The notes under the pieces were generated by a model. It searched no databases. It was given only the letters and a program-made list of their open reading frames with translations, and had not been told where the DNA came from. Below are positions 45,989 through 57,659 of a stretch of 64,000 nucleotides of DNA, in pieces. Within the stretch, counting starts at the first letter, position 1. The number at the start of each line of letters is the position of its first letter. Source of the stretch: Guillardia theta CCMP2712. Lineage: Eukaryota > Cryptophyceae > Pyrenomonadales > Geminigeraceae. The position numbers and the translations under genes are program-made. Where the stretch lies: NCBI RefSeq assembly GCF_000315625.1, contig NW_005434650.1:68736-132735 (forward strand), read 5' to 3'.

Positions 45989-48342
45989 ATGTACGTCAGA
46001 GGGATGAGTGGTGGAACATTTGACTCGCAGCGCGAAGAGCGCATACCGGTGCTGCAGAAGGCGAAGAGAGGAAAGAGCACCATGGAGAAGGAGCTGGGGG
46101 TTGAGTACAAGCAGTATGGCTTCGACATGCAATTCATCAAGAGATGTCGGCGCATCTACTCGATCGCTCTCCCCCCGCTCATGAGCGGGGAGGCGGCGCT
46201 GGTCGGGCTCCTGCTGTTCATGATCTTCCCGCCGATGATCACTCAGTTCCTCTTCGCCATCCTGCCCGGCTGGACCATGAAGACTCTTGTCAGCAGGAAC
46301 CTGGCGGGCTTCCTCTACACGACCTGCATCACCGCGGCCGTGGCCGCCCTGGACTGCATCATGGGGGGCCTGAATTTCTTCCTTTCTCTCTACATCTCAG
46401 TTCGGCTGCGTCGGAGGTTGACCCTGTACCTGCAAGATCGCTACCTGTCCAACAAGCAGATCTACTACCACATGACCCAGCACTCCAACCTCGTCGACAA
46501 CCCCGACCAGCGCATCCAGAACGACGCGGCGCAAGTGACAGTCGGGCTAGTCACCCTGCTCTGTATCATAGTCAGCTCGCTGCTGCAGATCTCGGTTTAC
46601 ACATGCTACGTCACGTACGCTGTCGGGTGGCACGGGACGTTGATGGTCTACTTCTACTACGCTGTCACTGCTGTCATCAACAAGCTGCTCATGAGCCCCA
46701 TCGTTGCTCTCACCTACAATCAGGACAAGCTGGAGGGAAACTACAGGTTCCATCATGCTCGGGTGCGAACAGGAGCCGAGGCGATCGCCTTCACTGCGGG
46801 AGAGGAGGAGACGAAATTTGCATTGAGCGAGGATTTCAGGAAGGCTCTGAAGAACCAGACAGCTCAGATTTTCAAGCAGTCCTACCTCAACTTGTTCACC
46901 GGCTTCATCGGCAATGGAAACGCCATGCTCGGCTATTGCATCGCTGCGATCTCAATCTTCACTCAGCCGCAATACGAGAAGTATTCAGCTGCAGACCTCG
47001 CAGAGTCGATCACGCAGCTGACGAGCGTCATCGGAGGCCTCACTGGATCCTTCACCGCCCTGGTCAATGCTGCTCCTCTAGCTTCCAACTTGGCAGGAAA
47101 TGCTTCCCGTGTTGGGCAGATGTTGGAGTTCATGGACGTCATGGAGGCAGAGAACGAGCGGAGCGGTCAGCATCTCTTCGGGGAAGCGCCTCCCCCCGCT
47201 CATAGCAAGGCCTCCAAGAACGAGCTGCTCCGGCTTGAGAGCTTGACCTGCCGCCTGCCGCATGGTCGCCTCATCGTCTCTAACCTGGACCTTGTGGTGG
47301 AGGAGGGGCGGAACCTGGTGATCCAGGGGCCCAGCGGTTGCGGAAAGACGTCGCTGCTCAGGTACATTCGGGGGTTGTGGCACCTCAAGCGCGAGCAGGG
47401 GAGGGTTATCTCGCTTCTCCCCCTGGGCACGGGAGGGGTCATGTTCCTGCCTCAACGGCCCTACGTGTTTGCGGGGTCCCTCCAGCGCCAGGTGAGTCTG
47501 TGTTGAGCGCTCGGGCGGGAGAGAGCTGAGAAGCGCTCAGATCACTTACCCTCGGGACGACCCGTACACCCCTGAGCTGTCATGGGAAGATGAAGGAGCC
47601 GGACAGGTTCGTGCAGGCAGAGGAGAAACAGGAGGAAGAGGAGGATATAAGAAGGAGGAAGAGGAGAAGGCGGAGGGAGGGGTACAAGGGGGGTGACGAT
47701 GATGAGAAGGCTGACGAAGGGGCAGGTAATGAGCTGGATGGATGCACTTGATTTGGGACATCTTGTAACTCGCGCGGATGGATGGAATACGATCCAGCAG
47801 TGGCATGACCTGGTATGCTCTCCTCTTCCTGCCTCTCTTCTCTCTTCTCTCTCCTCTCCCTCTCTTCTGAAAGCTCTGTAGCTCTCTCTCGGCGAGCAGC
47901 AGCGGCTCAGCATCATCCGCCTCCTCTACCACAAACCCGTCCTCGCCATCCTCGACGAGTGCACCTCAGCTCTCAGGTACTGCTGTTCTAGAGGTTTAGA
48001 GGAAGGAGAAGGATAGGAGGAAGAAGTGAAATGTGATGGTGAGGAGGAGGAGGAGGAGTAGCTCTAAGAGAAGAGGACGAGGGGAGAGAGAGCTTGTGTT
48101 GGAGGAGGAGGAGGAAGACGGGGAGGAGGAGGATGATGAGGAGACAGAAGATGAAGACGTGTCGAAGATGATATGACGACTCATGCAGCACGGATACGGA
48201 GGAGCTGATCTACAAGATGCTCATCGACCATGGAATCACTTTCGTCAGCATCGCACATCGGCCGACAGTCATGCGCTTCCACGAGCGGACGCTGGTGCTG
48301 GATGGGAAGGGAGGGTGGGAGCTCAGGGAGGTTTCTTCCTAA
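45989..48342 (+). CDS. ABC half-transporter, subfamily D
   Basis: The ATG at 45989 ([14 protein letters not shown]) begins a long exon with a transmembrane domain of about six helices ('[15 protein letters not shown]', '[16 protein letters not shown]', '[17 protein letters not shown]') including the ABCD-type '[12 protein letters not shown]'. The nucleotide-binding domain has Walker A '[12 protein letters not shown]', Q-loop '[16 protein letters not shown]', then, in later short exons, '[13 protein letters not shown]', '[14 protein letters not shown]', the signature '[15 protein letters not shown]', Walker B '[13 protein letters not shown]' and H-loop 'SIAHRPT', stopping at 48342. All ATP-site motifs are intact. 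ABCD proteins dimerise and move acyl-CoAs into peroxisomes, or cobalamin out of lysosomes (ABCD4). Which organelle applies here is open. Purine-rich introns (about 48000-48180) separate the last exons. Confidence 0.93.
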
Positions 48343-51300
48343 GGTTGTAAATAGCAAATGCCCATCTGTTGTCTCGAGCCGCTCAAAGGAGAAACTTTCA
48401 CTTGCTGATGGAAAACTCGCAGAGGGGAACCGAGTCTCTTGTAAGGACCTGCTGTTTCGTCAGCACCTGCCCCGGTCACTCCCCTTCTCATGCTCACGAT
48501 TGCATTAGGAGTGAAGAGGACGCGGAAGGCCATGGTGAGAACCTCCCCCTTCTCCGAAGATTCTTGCGTAAAGACCTGTAGATCTGTCACAAGGCCTGCT
48601 CCCTTTCTCCTTCCCCTCCTCCCTCTTCTCACCGGGGGCACGTTGAACTGCTGGACGCATCTGCTAACTTTGTTTGAGAAGAGACCGAAGGGACCCGAGT
48701 TTCCTGTCTGCTCGCTGCTCGTTAGCAACCAGATCTTCCTCCCATCAACCTTGCCCCCCTCCCCCTTCCCACTCCTCCTCGTCCTCGTCCTCGTCCTCGT
48801 CCTCCTCCTCGTCCCGTACCTCCCAGTAGCGGATCCTTCCCTCTTGGAGGCTGCGGATTCATATTGAGAGAGTCGGAGCAATGGAAGGCAGAAACCTGAA
48901 AGTCGCCAGCCGCTGACCAGCCGCATCGAAAGCGACGGCGCTGACGGGACCATCATGACCCTACCATGCATCAGAGAGGACGAACATGCCACTTGATATG
49001 ACGAGGTCGGCAGGGAGGGAGAGGAGGACGAGGGAGAGAAGGAGGAGGGAGAGGAGGAGGAGGAGGAGGAGGATGAGAACGGAGTGGTGGTGGAGGAGGA
49101 GCTGTTACCTCAAGAACCCTCCACTTTGTCGCCGTCCGAACGTCAAAGATCACGACCAGAGCATCTACAGTCCCGACTGCGAACCTCTGCGTCTCCTGTG
49201 CCTCTCGTTTTACCCACCCACCCTCTGAACCCTCTGAACACTGCCTCCCTCCCTGCCTCCCTGCCTCCCTCTCCCTGCCTGCCTCCCTCCCTGTTTGTTT
49301 CCGGGCGTTACCTGATGAAAAGCGGCTTGGGGGAATCTTCGTACGATCTCCTTGAGTGCCGAGGTTGACTATCGTAATGATGAGAGACGAGGAGAGGCAG
49401 GAGGAGGAGGAGGAGGAGGAGGAGGAGGAGGAGGAGGAGGAGGAGGAGGAGGATAACAACCTGCTGCATGAGCGCTTGACGCACGAGAGGATGAGCTGGA
49501 TCGAGGGTACTCAAGATGACCTGCAGGCCTTCAGCTAACTCTCCTTCTTCGTGTATCTCTCCTGCACTCCCTCCCTTCTTCATTCGTTTCTCCATCCTCT
49601 CCTCGCTCCTGTTTCTCCTACCCCCTACTCTCCTCTTAGTATCGCTCACCTCAACAGCTCTTGGCAGGGCGGGGAGCATGGGGATGGGGTGTCGTTTGAT
49701 CATGGCGACGAGGACGCGGATGGCTGCGGCTGACGGTGAACTTGCTTCCCCTCCTCCCTCCCTCCCTCCTACCTGTGACGCTCCTCTCGCTCCTGACGTG
49801 GCAGACCAGCTGGGAGTGTCGACTTGCCTCCTCTCCGATGATGCCGACGAACTCCACTGGAAAACGATCACAAGGAGGAACTAGTGAGGAGGGGCGAGCG
49901 AGGTTGAAAAGGAGGAGGCAGAAACGGGCAGAGTGACAGGAAGGCGATCAACAGAACGCAAAGAGGGGGAAATGGCAAAGAAGATGTATCGTGCCTGGGA
50001 GGACAGGAGCAAGGGACCGGAGAGCCAGCTCAGCATCGGCTAGACTGATCTTGAAGTCTTGATGCTTCCAATACCTGAAGGGAATGAGTCTTCTCGCACT
50101 CCTCCTCCTCTTCCTCCTCCTCCTCCTCCTCCTCCTCCTTACCGAGCATACAAGATCCGCAGAAGACTCTCTCCGTCTCGAATATGCCTGCAGAAAGAAA
50201 TGAGTGTGGGGGGAGAAGGGAGAAGGAAACGAGGTGGAGGGAACGAGGGTGAGAAGGAAGGGAGTTTGAAAGTGGATGCGAGCATGGACAGAGACGTTAA
50301 CCATAAAGAGAGTAACACAAAAGGAGGAGGGGAGGAAAGAGGAGGAAAGAGGAGGAGAGGCGAGACGAGGGGGGGAGAGGAGAGGACTCGGATAAGAGAG
50401 AAAAGTTGACGGAAAGGCAAACGAGCTGAAGAGGCTGAGGGCGAGGAAGAGCATCTCGATCAGTACCTGCACCAGAGCTGCGCTCCTCGAGCTAAGAGAT
50501 GAGATGCGACCTGAGAGGAAGTGAGGCAAGGGAGCAAGACAAGGCCTGCCCTCCTCTCACCTTGGCGTGCAGGAGGTTCGAGGAGGAGAGGGCGCGGATC
50601 AGCCCGTCTGTCACTCTTGCGGCTGTTGTGTCGTCAAGACTCTCCTGCACGGCTCGTCAAACCCCCAGCTTGAGCTTAGCTCCTCCTCCACCTGGAAGTG
50701 AGCTCCGATCACTGCCAGCACCACGATCGCGGGGCCATCGCTGGGGCTGGGCAAATACGTCAAAGAGAGGGAGGAGAGGGAGGAGGAAGCAAGGAAAGGG
50801 GGCGGGCAAGGACAGGAATCCACCTAAAGCCCAGCTGCTGGACTCCCCCTGGAGACGACGGGAGTTTGGCACTCCGGGCGATTCCAATCTCAGGTCGCAG
50901 CGACTCGTTGGACGAGGGAGGAGGAAGTTTCGAGGTCCACTCTCTGACTATCGCCTGCTCTAGTTTAGACCCTCCAAAGAAAACTTCTCCTCCCCCCCTC
51001 CCATCCCCCCCTCCTCCAAATCAAACAACCCCCCTCCCTCCAGCCTCCTCCTCCTCCTCCTCCTTCTGACCTGCCGGGTTGACGCGTCTGTGCGAGATAG
51101 CCGAGCGTTTAAAAGTGCGTGAGCAGCCTGCAAGGAGATGAGCAAGGGGAGAGGACGAGGAGAAAGTTGGAGGAGAAATGCTGAGAGCGGGAGGAGAGGA
51201 GCCGAGGATGAAGACTTCGAACCTGTCTTGCAGGTTCTGATGCAGACAGCCAGTAGTGTGCAAGAGCGATCACGTCCGGCTCGATGAATCTCTGCAGACG

Positions 51301-54300
51301 AGGAGCCATTTCCTGTACAATGACGTTCAGATCTGAGAGGTTGAGGAGGAGGGGGAAGTTGAGGAGGAGGAGAATGAAGAGGGGGGGGGAGGAGGAGGAG
51401 AAGGAAGAGGGGGAGAGGGGGGGGAGGAGGAGGAGAAGGAAGAGGGGGAGAGGGGGGGGAGGAGGAGGAGAAGGAAGAGGGGGAGAGGTAGGGGGAGGAG
51501 GTGACCTTTGCTAGGAAATGCAGGAGCGCAGAAAAGATCTCCACTCCTCCTGCTCCGCTCTGCTGGGAGTTGGAGCGGCAGGCGTCGATAAGGACAGCAG
51601 CGCTCATGGTCGCCGTTTCGCTCACTTGTGGAGAGACGCCACAGATCAAACAGTCGGAGGAGAGGCGAGGAGAGTAACAGGTGACGCTCTGACCCGCCCC
51701 TACCATGACGTACGAGCACTGCAGGCTCGGAGGAGGCTGTGAACCTGCTGGCCTCTGTGCATGCTGAGGGGAAGAGGCTTCGGCAATCTCTTCCATCATG
51801 GAAGGAAAGCCAAGGGAGCGCAGCGCTCCGCTGACGCGACAGGAGAGCGAGCTGTTGCTCCTCTGACTCCAAGAGGAGGAGGAGGAGGAGGAGGAGGAAA
51901 GGATTTCGCGGTGCGGAGCTACTGACGAAGGTGTGAAGTTGGTCATGGCAATGGCTGTGGCGGAGGCGAGGAGGGAGTGATCTGAACCCATCAGCTCCCA
52001 TACCATCTTGCGAGGAGTGCTGGCGTCCGAGCGCTGGCTCGAGGAGGCCTCAGAGGACACAGGAGAGGGAACAGAAGTTCTGCCCTGCTGCTCGAGCTCC
52101 CGATCCTCCTGCAGCTGGCCAGCCCTCCCTGCCTTGCTGCTGAGTGACGGAGACCTCACTGAAGTCTCCTCAACGTCGAAGGAGTTCTCGGAGATCGATC
52201 TCCTCATCACCCCAGCCGGACTGTCGCTGACCTCTTTTCTCCGCTCGCTCCCGCTCTCCTGCAGCTGCTGGAGCGACAGCGCGATGGCGTCGCAGCGGAG
52301 CAGCAAGACTCCGAGGAAGTCGACTGAGTCTCTTCCTGTCGCCCCGGCGTGATGCAGCTGAAGGCTCCTTGCCTCTATCGGAGCCACGAAGTGGACCTGG
52401 TCATGGTCCTCCAGCCAAGACTCCTGCTGAGCATCCGGCTTCTTCACCTCCCCCGCCTTCTTCTCTGCTTCTTGGCTGGACTTGGAGCTCTTGTCCATGT
52501 CGTCGTGGATGATCGGACTTCCCCTGCTCGGCCGCGCGAGAGCGTTCAGCATCGTGGGGACCTCGAGGGAGGAGACTCTCCTGATACATCGCGCACTCCC
52601 TGCCTGCATCTCCCACACAAGCATGTCGCCTTCCTCGCAGACAGCGTAGAGGTAGCTGTGACGCGGAGCCCAGCGCACGTCTACCACGGGGGAAGAATGT
52701 CCGATGAGGCGGAAGAGGAGCTTGCACGAGCTCGGAGATTTCGATTTCTCGACCTGGTCGGCAGGAAGCTCGGCAGGAGGCGCGATGATCCCTACCGTGT
52801 GGTCGAGAGAGAGAGTACAGAAGGTGAACGCGTGTCGGAGATACGAGTCGGCTCCTGTTCCGAGCTCAACAATCCTGGTGACCGGGCCCACATGCTGCTG
52901 CAGAGAGCCCTTCAAGACGCCCTTGTCCAGGTCCCAGAGCATGACGCAGCCGTCCTGCGACCCCGACACCAGCAGACTCTCTCCAGAGATCCACATCATG
53001 GACAGGACAGCAGCCTTGTGGCCGCATAGAGAGTGAGCGACTGAGCCAGTGGGCACGTTGAAGATGAGGATATCTCCTCGCGTGTAGCCGAGAGCCCAGA
53101 ACATCTCTGTCTTGTGCATGCGATTCCGCGGCCTGTTGGGTCTGACAGTTCGTCGCCCTCGAGGATCGAACCATGGTGGCTCGGTGTCGTGCGTCAGGCT
53201 GTGCAAGTTTCTCGCTCCCTCAACGTGGAACAGCGAGCAAGTGCAGTCTCCTGATGCTCCCCGAGGTTCATAGAAAGCAGAGGAGAGCACCCCTCGGAAC
53301 ATCTCTTCCCATCCCTCTGCGACGCATCCATTTTTACCTTCTCCGTCCTCTTGCTTCGGCTGAACCTCAGGCACTAGGACAGAATCTTCATTCCCCTGCT
53401 CTGCGTTATTGTTGTCACCCTCTGCCTGAGCGTTAGCATGGCGCTGCCTTAGGGCGGCAGCAAGAGACATCGTGGCTGGTGGTGGAGGAGCAAACTTCGA
53501 CTCGTCTGGGCTGAGGACAAGAAGCTCGCTCTTTCCCGAAGAATCGAATTTAGCAAGACACATCCACCCGCCATCATCAGCCCCGAAGGCCGAGACATCG
53601 TAGAAGGCTTGCTCTCGTAGAGGAACAGAAACACTGCTCAGCGAGACCTCCGACTCCGAAGGAACATGATCAGAAAACCTGACGAGCGTGAAACCAACTC
53701 CAGGCTTCCAGATGACGGCTCGATCTCCTCGTGGAGACAAGGCCACCCGGGAATCAAACCACCCTCGCATTTTCTGTCGGTTCATCATCTCCGAAAGGAA
53801 CTCGTTCTGCAGGAAGAAAGCTTCAGCACACTTCGAGATAGATTGAGCATAAACAACCTGCCGAGTTGAGCTCTCCGTAGCACCTGAAAGATCTAATTGA
53901 ACGACAGTCGGTTTCGCATTCTTCTCGGCAAAGCGATGGTCCTTCCCCAACATGTATCTTGCACAGGTCGAAGCTCCGACCACTATCAGAGAGGAGCAGA
54001 GAGAGTCAACAGCGAGAGAAGAAGGCAAAGACACAGGTGTCCGATGAACTTGAACTGAAGGAATCCATCCCACCACGTTGGTCGAGCAGCTCCGATCTGC
54101 CAGCCACACACAGACTGTACCTCCCCTGTCCAACGAGTACAGGCTGGGCTCCGAAGGGCTTTGAACGAGCTGCTCCGCCATGAGGTCTGAGTTCCTCGTG
54201 CAGATGTCGCATACCCAGTCTCCATGACCGAAAAGCCTGACTATTCGCTTCATTTGGACAACGTCGTAAACTTCAATGTCGGGGCTCGGGCCACAAGCTG

Positions 54301-54798
54301 CTATTAGCGTCTTACCCTTACAGGAGACTGTCTTCATACTCTGGGGCACCCAGGACAAGCACTCATTGCTGGTACGTAAGCAAACACCATCCTCCAGCTT
54401 CCACACGCTGAGACACGCTTCCCGATCGGCGCTGCACAGGACGTGATCCTTCCCCTCGTAAGCGCTCACCATGGCTGTGATGGGCTTGCGGTGTTGGCCC
54501 ATGAGGACAGCGAACGGAAGGAGCTTTTGATTGGAACCTTCTTCTTCCTCATCCACAGGGAATACTGCAAAATGTAGTCAAGAATGCGAATCAGGCAATA
54601 ATTCGATTTACATCTCCAAATAGAATTGTTCTTCACGGGCAAAGGGTGGCAAGAGGGCGGCGCTCTCCAAAGCCATATGCTTCCATCAGCATTGCCACTA
54701 GCAAGCGAGACACACTGCCTGCATAGAGCCACAGCTGTAACTTCTGGAGTCGGAAGACTCGGCCAGAGGGCAACCCCAAATGTCGAGAGGTTCGGCAT
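48339..54798 (-). CDS. WDR7: WDR7/rabconnectin-3beta-like WD40 protein
   Basis: The ATG at 54798 gives MPNLSTFGVALWPSLPTP; a 50-nt intron leads to a large exon with N-terminal WD repeats ('CVSLASGNADGSIWLW', 'HGDWVCDICTRNSD', 'SLLVSGSQDGCVMLWDLD', 'SSPVVDVRWAPRHSYLYAV'). A Ser-rich middle follows, then helical repeats across many small exons: 'FIEPDVIALAHYWLSA', 'DGPAIVVLAVIGAHFQ', 'AAIRVLVAMIKRHPIPML', 'VILSTLDPAHPLVRQALM' and 'EIVRRFPQAAFHQ'. Two C-terminal WD repeats close it: 'TQRFAVGTVDALVVIFDV', 'HDGPVSAVAFDAAGQRLA', then 'GPFGLFSNKVSRC'. This order matches WDR7, a partner of DMXL proteins in V-ATPase assembly and vesicle acidification. The long open frame reading through 51000 includes introns. 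The last exon seems to stop at 48341-48339, overlapping the ABC gene's stop, though that exon is the least certain. Confidence 0.88.
51381..51487. repeat. 35-bp minisatellite, three copies, in a WDR7 intron
   Basis: Three nearly identical 35-base purine units (an aggaggaggagaaggaag core at 51390, 51425 and 51460, separated by G-runs) lie in an intron of the minus-strand WDR7 gene. On the transcribed strand this is a long polypyrimidine tract. Confidence 0.85.
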
Positions 54799-55201
54799 GC
54801 TGAACTGATTGCCTAGCTCAGATGCACATCGTTTGATCTCGACCTTCCAGTACTCCTGTCAGCTGCTCTCTTCATTTCGTCTTCTCTGGGATTTTCATCG
54901 CTGCATTGCTTCTCCTTCCCTGCCTCCCTCGACGCATCTTCGCCTCCTGCGCCCTGCACCGTGCATAACTGCAACTTCAACCGTTACAGCTACAAATTGT
55001 ACTCGCAACGATATGAAACGGATTTACACGGTTTAAAACCGTTTTAAAACCGTTTCCATGGTGGGGCCGCGAGGCTGTGAGGGCTGGAGGGCCATGGCGG
55101 GAGAAGGGGAAGAGTGAATGGGGAGTGATAGAACAGAAGATACAGCGCCATGATAGCGTGTGAACTGCCATCAGCTCATTCTCTTTGTAGGTGGGTGTTG
55201 C
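54799..55201. promoter_or_regulatory. Divergent gap with clustered AAAACCG palindromes
   Basis: Between the WDR7 start and the next plus gene lies 'cggtttaaaaccg' followed by 'gttttaaaaccg' (about 55029-55053), containing the perfect palindrome gttttaaaac. Unlike the other divergent gaps it lacks a dense GGGTA/TACCC block. No gene seen. Confidence 0.4.
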
Positions 55202-55740
55202 ATGTCAGCGAGGGGGAGACGTCTCCACATCCGTCTTCCAACAGAAATACTCCCGGTTGTTGTTTACGTCCCTGAAGTCCACTCAAAGTGGTACGACGAG
55301 GTTGAAATCCTTCCCTTCCTTACCTGTTTCTTTTCTCGCTGCATCTTCTGGTTCTCGTTTGCTTGCTCGGCACTGAGATCAGACCAGGAACGGCATCGCG
55401 TTTTCATCTCATTGGTCCCTGAGGTCTTGGAGCAGATCCTGCCAAACGCCAATCTTGACAAGAAGAAGCTGGATGCTACGAGGGTCAAAGAGGACGTGTT
55501 CCGCGGAGTCGGCATGGAGCTTCGCTGCTTCTTCAGAAGCACGCTCCCCACCTATCACCTCCTGTCCACAGATGAGCAGGGTGAGCCCCATGCGTCCTCC
55601 ACATCAGCATGGACGTTGCATGTCACCGTCCAGCCACATTCGTAGGACGGGCGTGTTTCTCCGCGCTCTTTTTGTATGTTCGATCTTTCGAATTGGATCG
55701 GTTTTCAGTCGTGCTGAAGCAGATTGCTTGTACGTCCTGA
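55202..55740 (+). CDS. Fragmentary gene with possible MRG-like domain
   Basis: From the ATG at 55202: MSARGRRLHIRLPTEILP then 'VYVPEVHSKWYDE'. A short intron follows (about 55297-55378), then 'DQERHRVFISLVPEVLEQI', 'NANLDKKKLDATRVKED' and 'GVGMELRCFFRSTLPTYHLL'. The 'LRCFF..TLP..LL' stretch and the preceding 'VPEVLEQIL' resemble the MRG domain of MRG15/Eaf3 chromatin proteins ('LRCYF..ALP..LLY'), but the second half of an MRG domain is not found. After a donor at DEQ/gtgagc the reading is unclear: a short 'VVLKQIACTS' and stop, or splicing into the RRM-coding exons. The family call is weak; the coding call is better supported. Confidence 0.45.
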
Positions 55741-55835
55741 GCAACTTTGCTGCCTCCGGCAGGTATCAAGACTTTGGTCAGCCTAGGCGGATGTGCCTGT
55801 CCAGGGCGCGGCAAAGCAAGAGCTTCGTACCGTCG

Positions 55836-56402
55836 ATGCTGAGCACGCATTCATCTCCAACTGGAAGCGCAGGAAAGACTCTTTTTATCCAGGGGTTGCC
55901 CTCAACAATGCAGGGTCAAGACCTTCAGGGTCTCTTTGACAGATTCGGTCACATCTCATGGGCTGCTACAATGCCTGTACCTCACAACTCAAGCGCGTCG
56001 TACGGCTACGTCCAATTTGAAGAGACTGCTAATGCGCTTGAGGCGCAGCAACGAATGCATGGAAAGGTTCTACCAGCTCCTCACCAAGCAGTCACCTTGT
56101 TTGTTGATTTTGCAGAGGATGGAGTGGTTCCGCCTTCTCTCCGTCTATGGAGTCGGTTGCAACATGTGAAAAGGGAACTCACACTTCACAGGAGGACCGA
56201 CCCTGCTCCCCACCAACCCGCTGAGGGCGGTGGAGGAAAAACCATCTCCTCCTCACTTCTGCAGTTCCTTGAGAGTCTAAAGCCTGACCACAAGACTGAT
56301 GTGGACTCGAAATGGACCACCCAATATGCTGGAGACGAACGCAAGGAGAACAATGTGTGGCTGCGGGAACGTCACAGGCATCGTGACAGGAAGGAGCATT
56401 AG
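55836..56402 (+). CDS. RRM RNA-binding protein
   Basis: An open frame with ATGs at 55791 or 55836 (MLSTHSSPTGSAGKTLFIQ) encodes one RNA-recognition motif: RNP2 'TLFIQGLPS', helix 'GQDLQGLFDRFGHIS', RNP1-like 'SYGYVQFEETANALEAQQ' and 'MHGKVL'. The rest is a charged tail ending in a His/Arg-rich 'LRERHRHRDRKEH' at 56402. Such proteins bind single-stranded RNA, often in splicing or mRNA processing. Upstream sequence stays open ('LYVLSNFAASGRYQDFGQ'), so the true start may lie further left and the protein may be fused to the preceding exons. Confidence 0.7.
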   Translation: MLSTHSSPTGSAGKTLFIQGLPSTMQGQDLQGLFDRFGHISWAATMPVPHNSSASYGYVQFEETANALEAQQRMHGKVLPAPHQAVTLFVDFAEDGVVPPSLRLWSRLQHVKRELTLHRRTDPAPHQPAEGGGGKTISSSLLQFLESLKPDHKTDVDSKWTTQYAGDERKENNVWLRERHRHRDRKEH

Positions 56403-56596
56403 AGGAAGGCTGTTTAGGTTGAGTTATGTGAGAAAAGCTTGTAAAGAAACTAGTGTCAACCAATTTCCGGAACAAATGGAGAGGAATTGAAGTCTATTGT
56501 AGTACATTGTTGCGTGTCAGCACAAACAACCATGCCATTCACTCAACACATGAAAGTCTCTGCACCACAATATGATAGTCCACCTGTTGCACAAGG

Positions 56597-57342
56597 TCAC
56601 AGACAAACATGTAATCCCAAACACAGTATGTGAAACACCTCGTTCGTCACCGGATCCAGCGCAGCCACTCTCTCCAAGAACCTATCTATTTCCTCTGTTG
56701 AGATCTTTCGTGCCGTAACCGACTTGAAGAGGCCGAAGTTCAACCAGTTTGCGACTGGAGCCTCGTCTTCCTCGTACCCTGCCCGTGCTCCCTCAAAACA
56801 GACTTTGTGTCACTTTGCGTTGCAATTCACACCTGTCATGATCTTCATGAAAGTCTTCTTATCCAGTTTGCCACTCTCCGCAACATCAAATTCATGAAAT
56901 GCTGCCTACATAGTCAATTGCAAATCTGGCTCAACCCATGCCTCTCAGAACCTGCAACCAACTCCTTGTCTAATTCCATGTCGCCAGTGTGGGAAGCAAG
57001 CATTTCCAGGAATCCTTCGAAGCCGATGGCACCGGTATTGTCCTGCATGGCTTTCACACACGAAGACTCATCGATCAGCAAAAACACCTTGTCGAATTCG
57101 GCGATCATGTCTGCCAGCTCCTTCTCTGACAAATTCTGTCCCAGGGATCGCAAACATGAACCAAGCTCCTCGATATCAATACTCCCGCCTCCATCAGTAT
57201 CGAAGAGATTGAACGCCTCGCGGAAATGATCAACTTGATCCGCCGTCAGATGGCGCGACTGCCCAGAAACAAGATCGTCACAGACTGAATGGGGACGCAC
57301 ACCCAAGAAAAGTTGCTCCGCCACTTTCTGCACCTTGCTCAT
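56597..57342 (-). CDS. EF-hand calcium-binding protein (calmodulin/centrin-like lobe)
   Basis: The ATG at 57342 gives MSKVQKVAEQLFLGVRPH. EF-hand 1 is 'AFNLFDTDGGGSIDIEEL', with a good 12-residue loop. The helix 'KELADMIAEFDK' is split by a 45-nt intron from 'DNTGAIGFEGFLEMLAS' (EF-hand 2). Another exon gives 'FHEFDVAESGKLDKKTF', a third hand with a weaker loop. The last exon, 'EEDEAPVANWLNFGLF', 'ISTEEIDRFLERVAALD', does not look like an EF-hand and ends at 56597. Calmodulin-type proteins sense calcium and bind target helices. The replacement of a fourth EF-hand by an unrelated tail is unusual and makes this calmodulin-like rather than calmodulin or centrin proper. Confidence 0.8.
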
Positions 57343-57659
57343 CTTTCAAGTTTCGATCGCTCCTCGTTTTGTGTCTGGCGCATACAAGTCTCCTTCTGGA
57401 TTTCTAGCATTCTCCACCACTTCTTCCTCCTCTTCCCTCTTTTCCTAATCTTCGCTCCCTTGCCGCATCGCATTCCAGCGCTTACCATGACGACGGAAAT
57501 AGGCGGCGAGGATGTACCCACCCCCTCCTGTGTCAAACCATTCTACCTTCCCTTCAATTACCCCCCTCATCCAAAGTAAGTTATATGACTTACCACCCCA
57601 CCCTGACATCCCTACCCGTCCTGAGCAGAACGACATAGTTTGACAAGCTATTTTGGGCC
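57343..57659. promoter_or_regulatory. Divergent promoter region with TACCC words
   Basis: Between outward starts at 57342 and 57660. The words 'gtacccacccc' (about 57513), 'attacccccc' (about 57558), 'cttaccaccccacc' (about 57589) and 'ccctacccgtcc' (about 57610) fall within 110 bases. An ATG frame at 57487-57579 (MTTEIGGEDVPTPS) could be a leader exon but lacks support. Confidence 0.5.

Noticed and set aside
46144-47205. 353-codon plus frame inside the ABC gene
   Set aside because: Out-of-frame shadow of the transmembrane exon; His/Arg/Pro-rich without domain.
50960-51360. Extension of the long minus WDR7 frame into S/P/L-rich sequence
   Set aside because: This is intron sequence read through; true exons here are in other frames and match WDR7.
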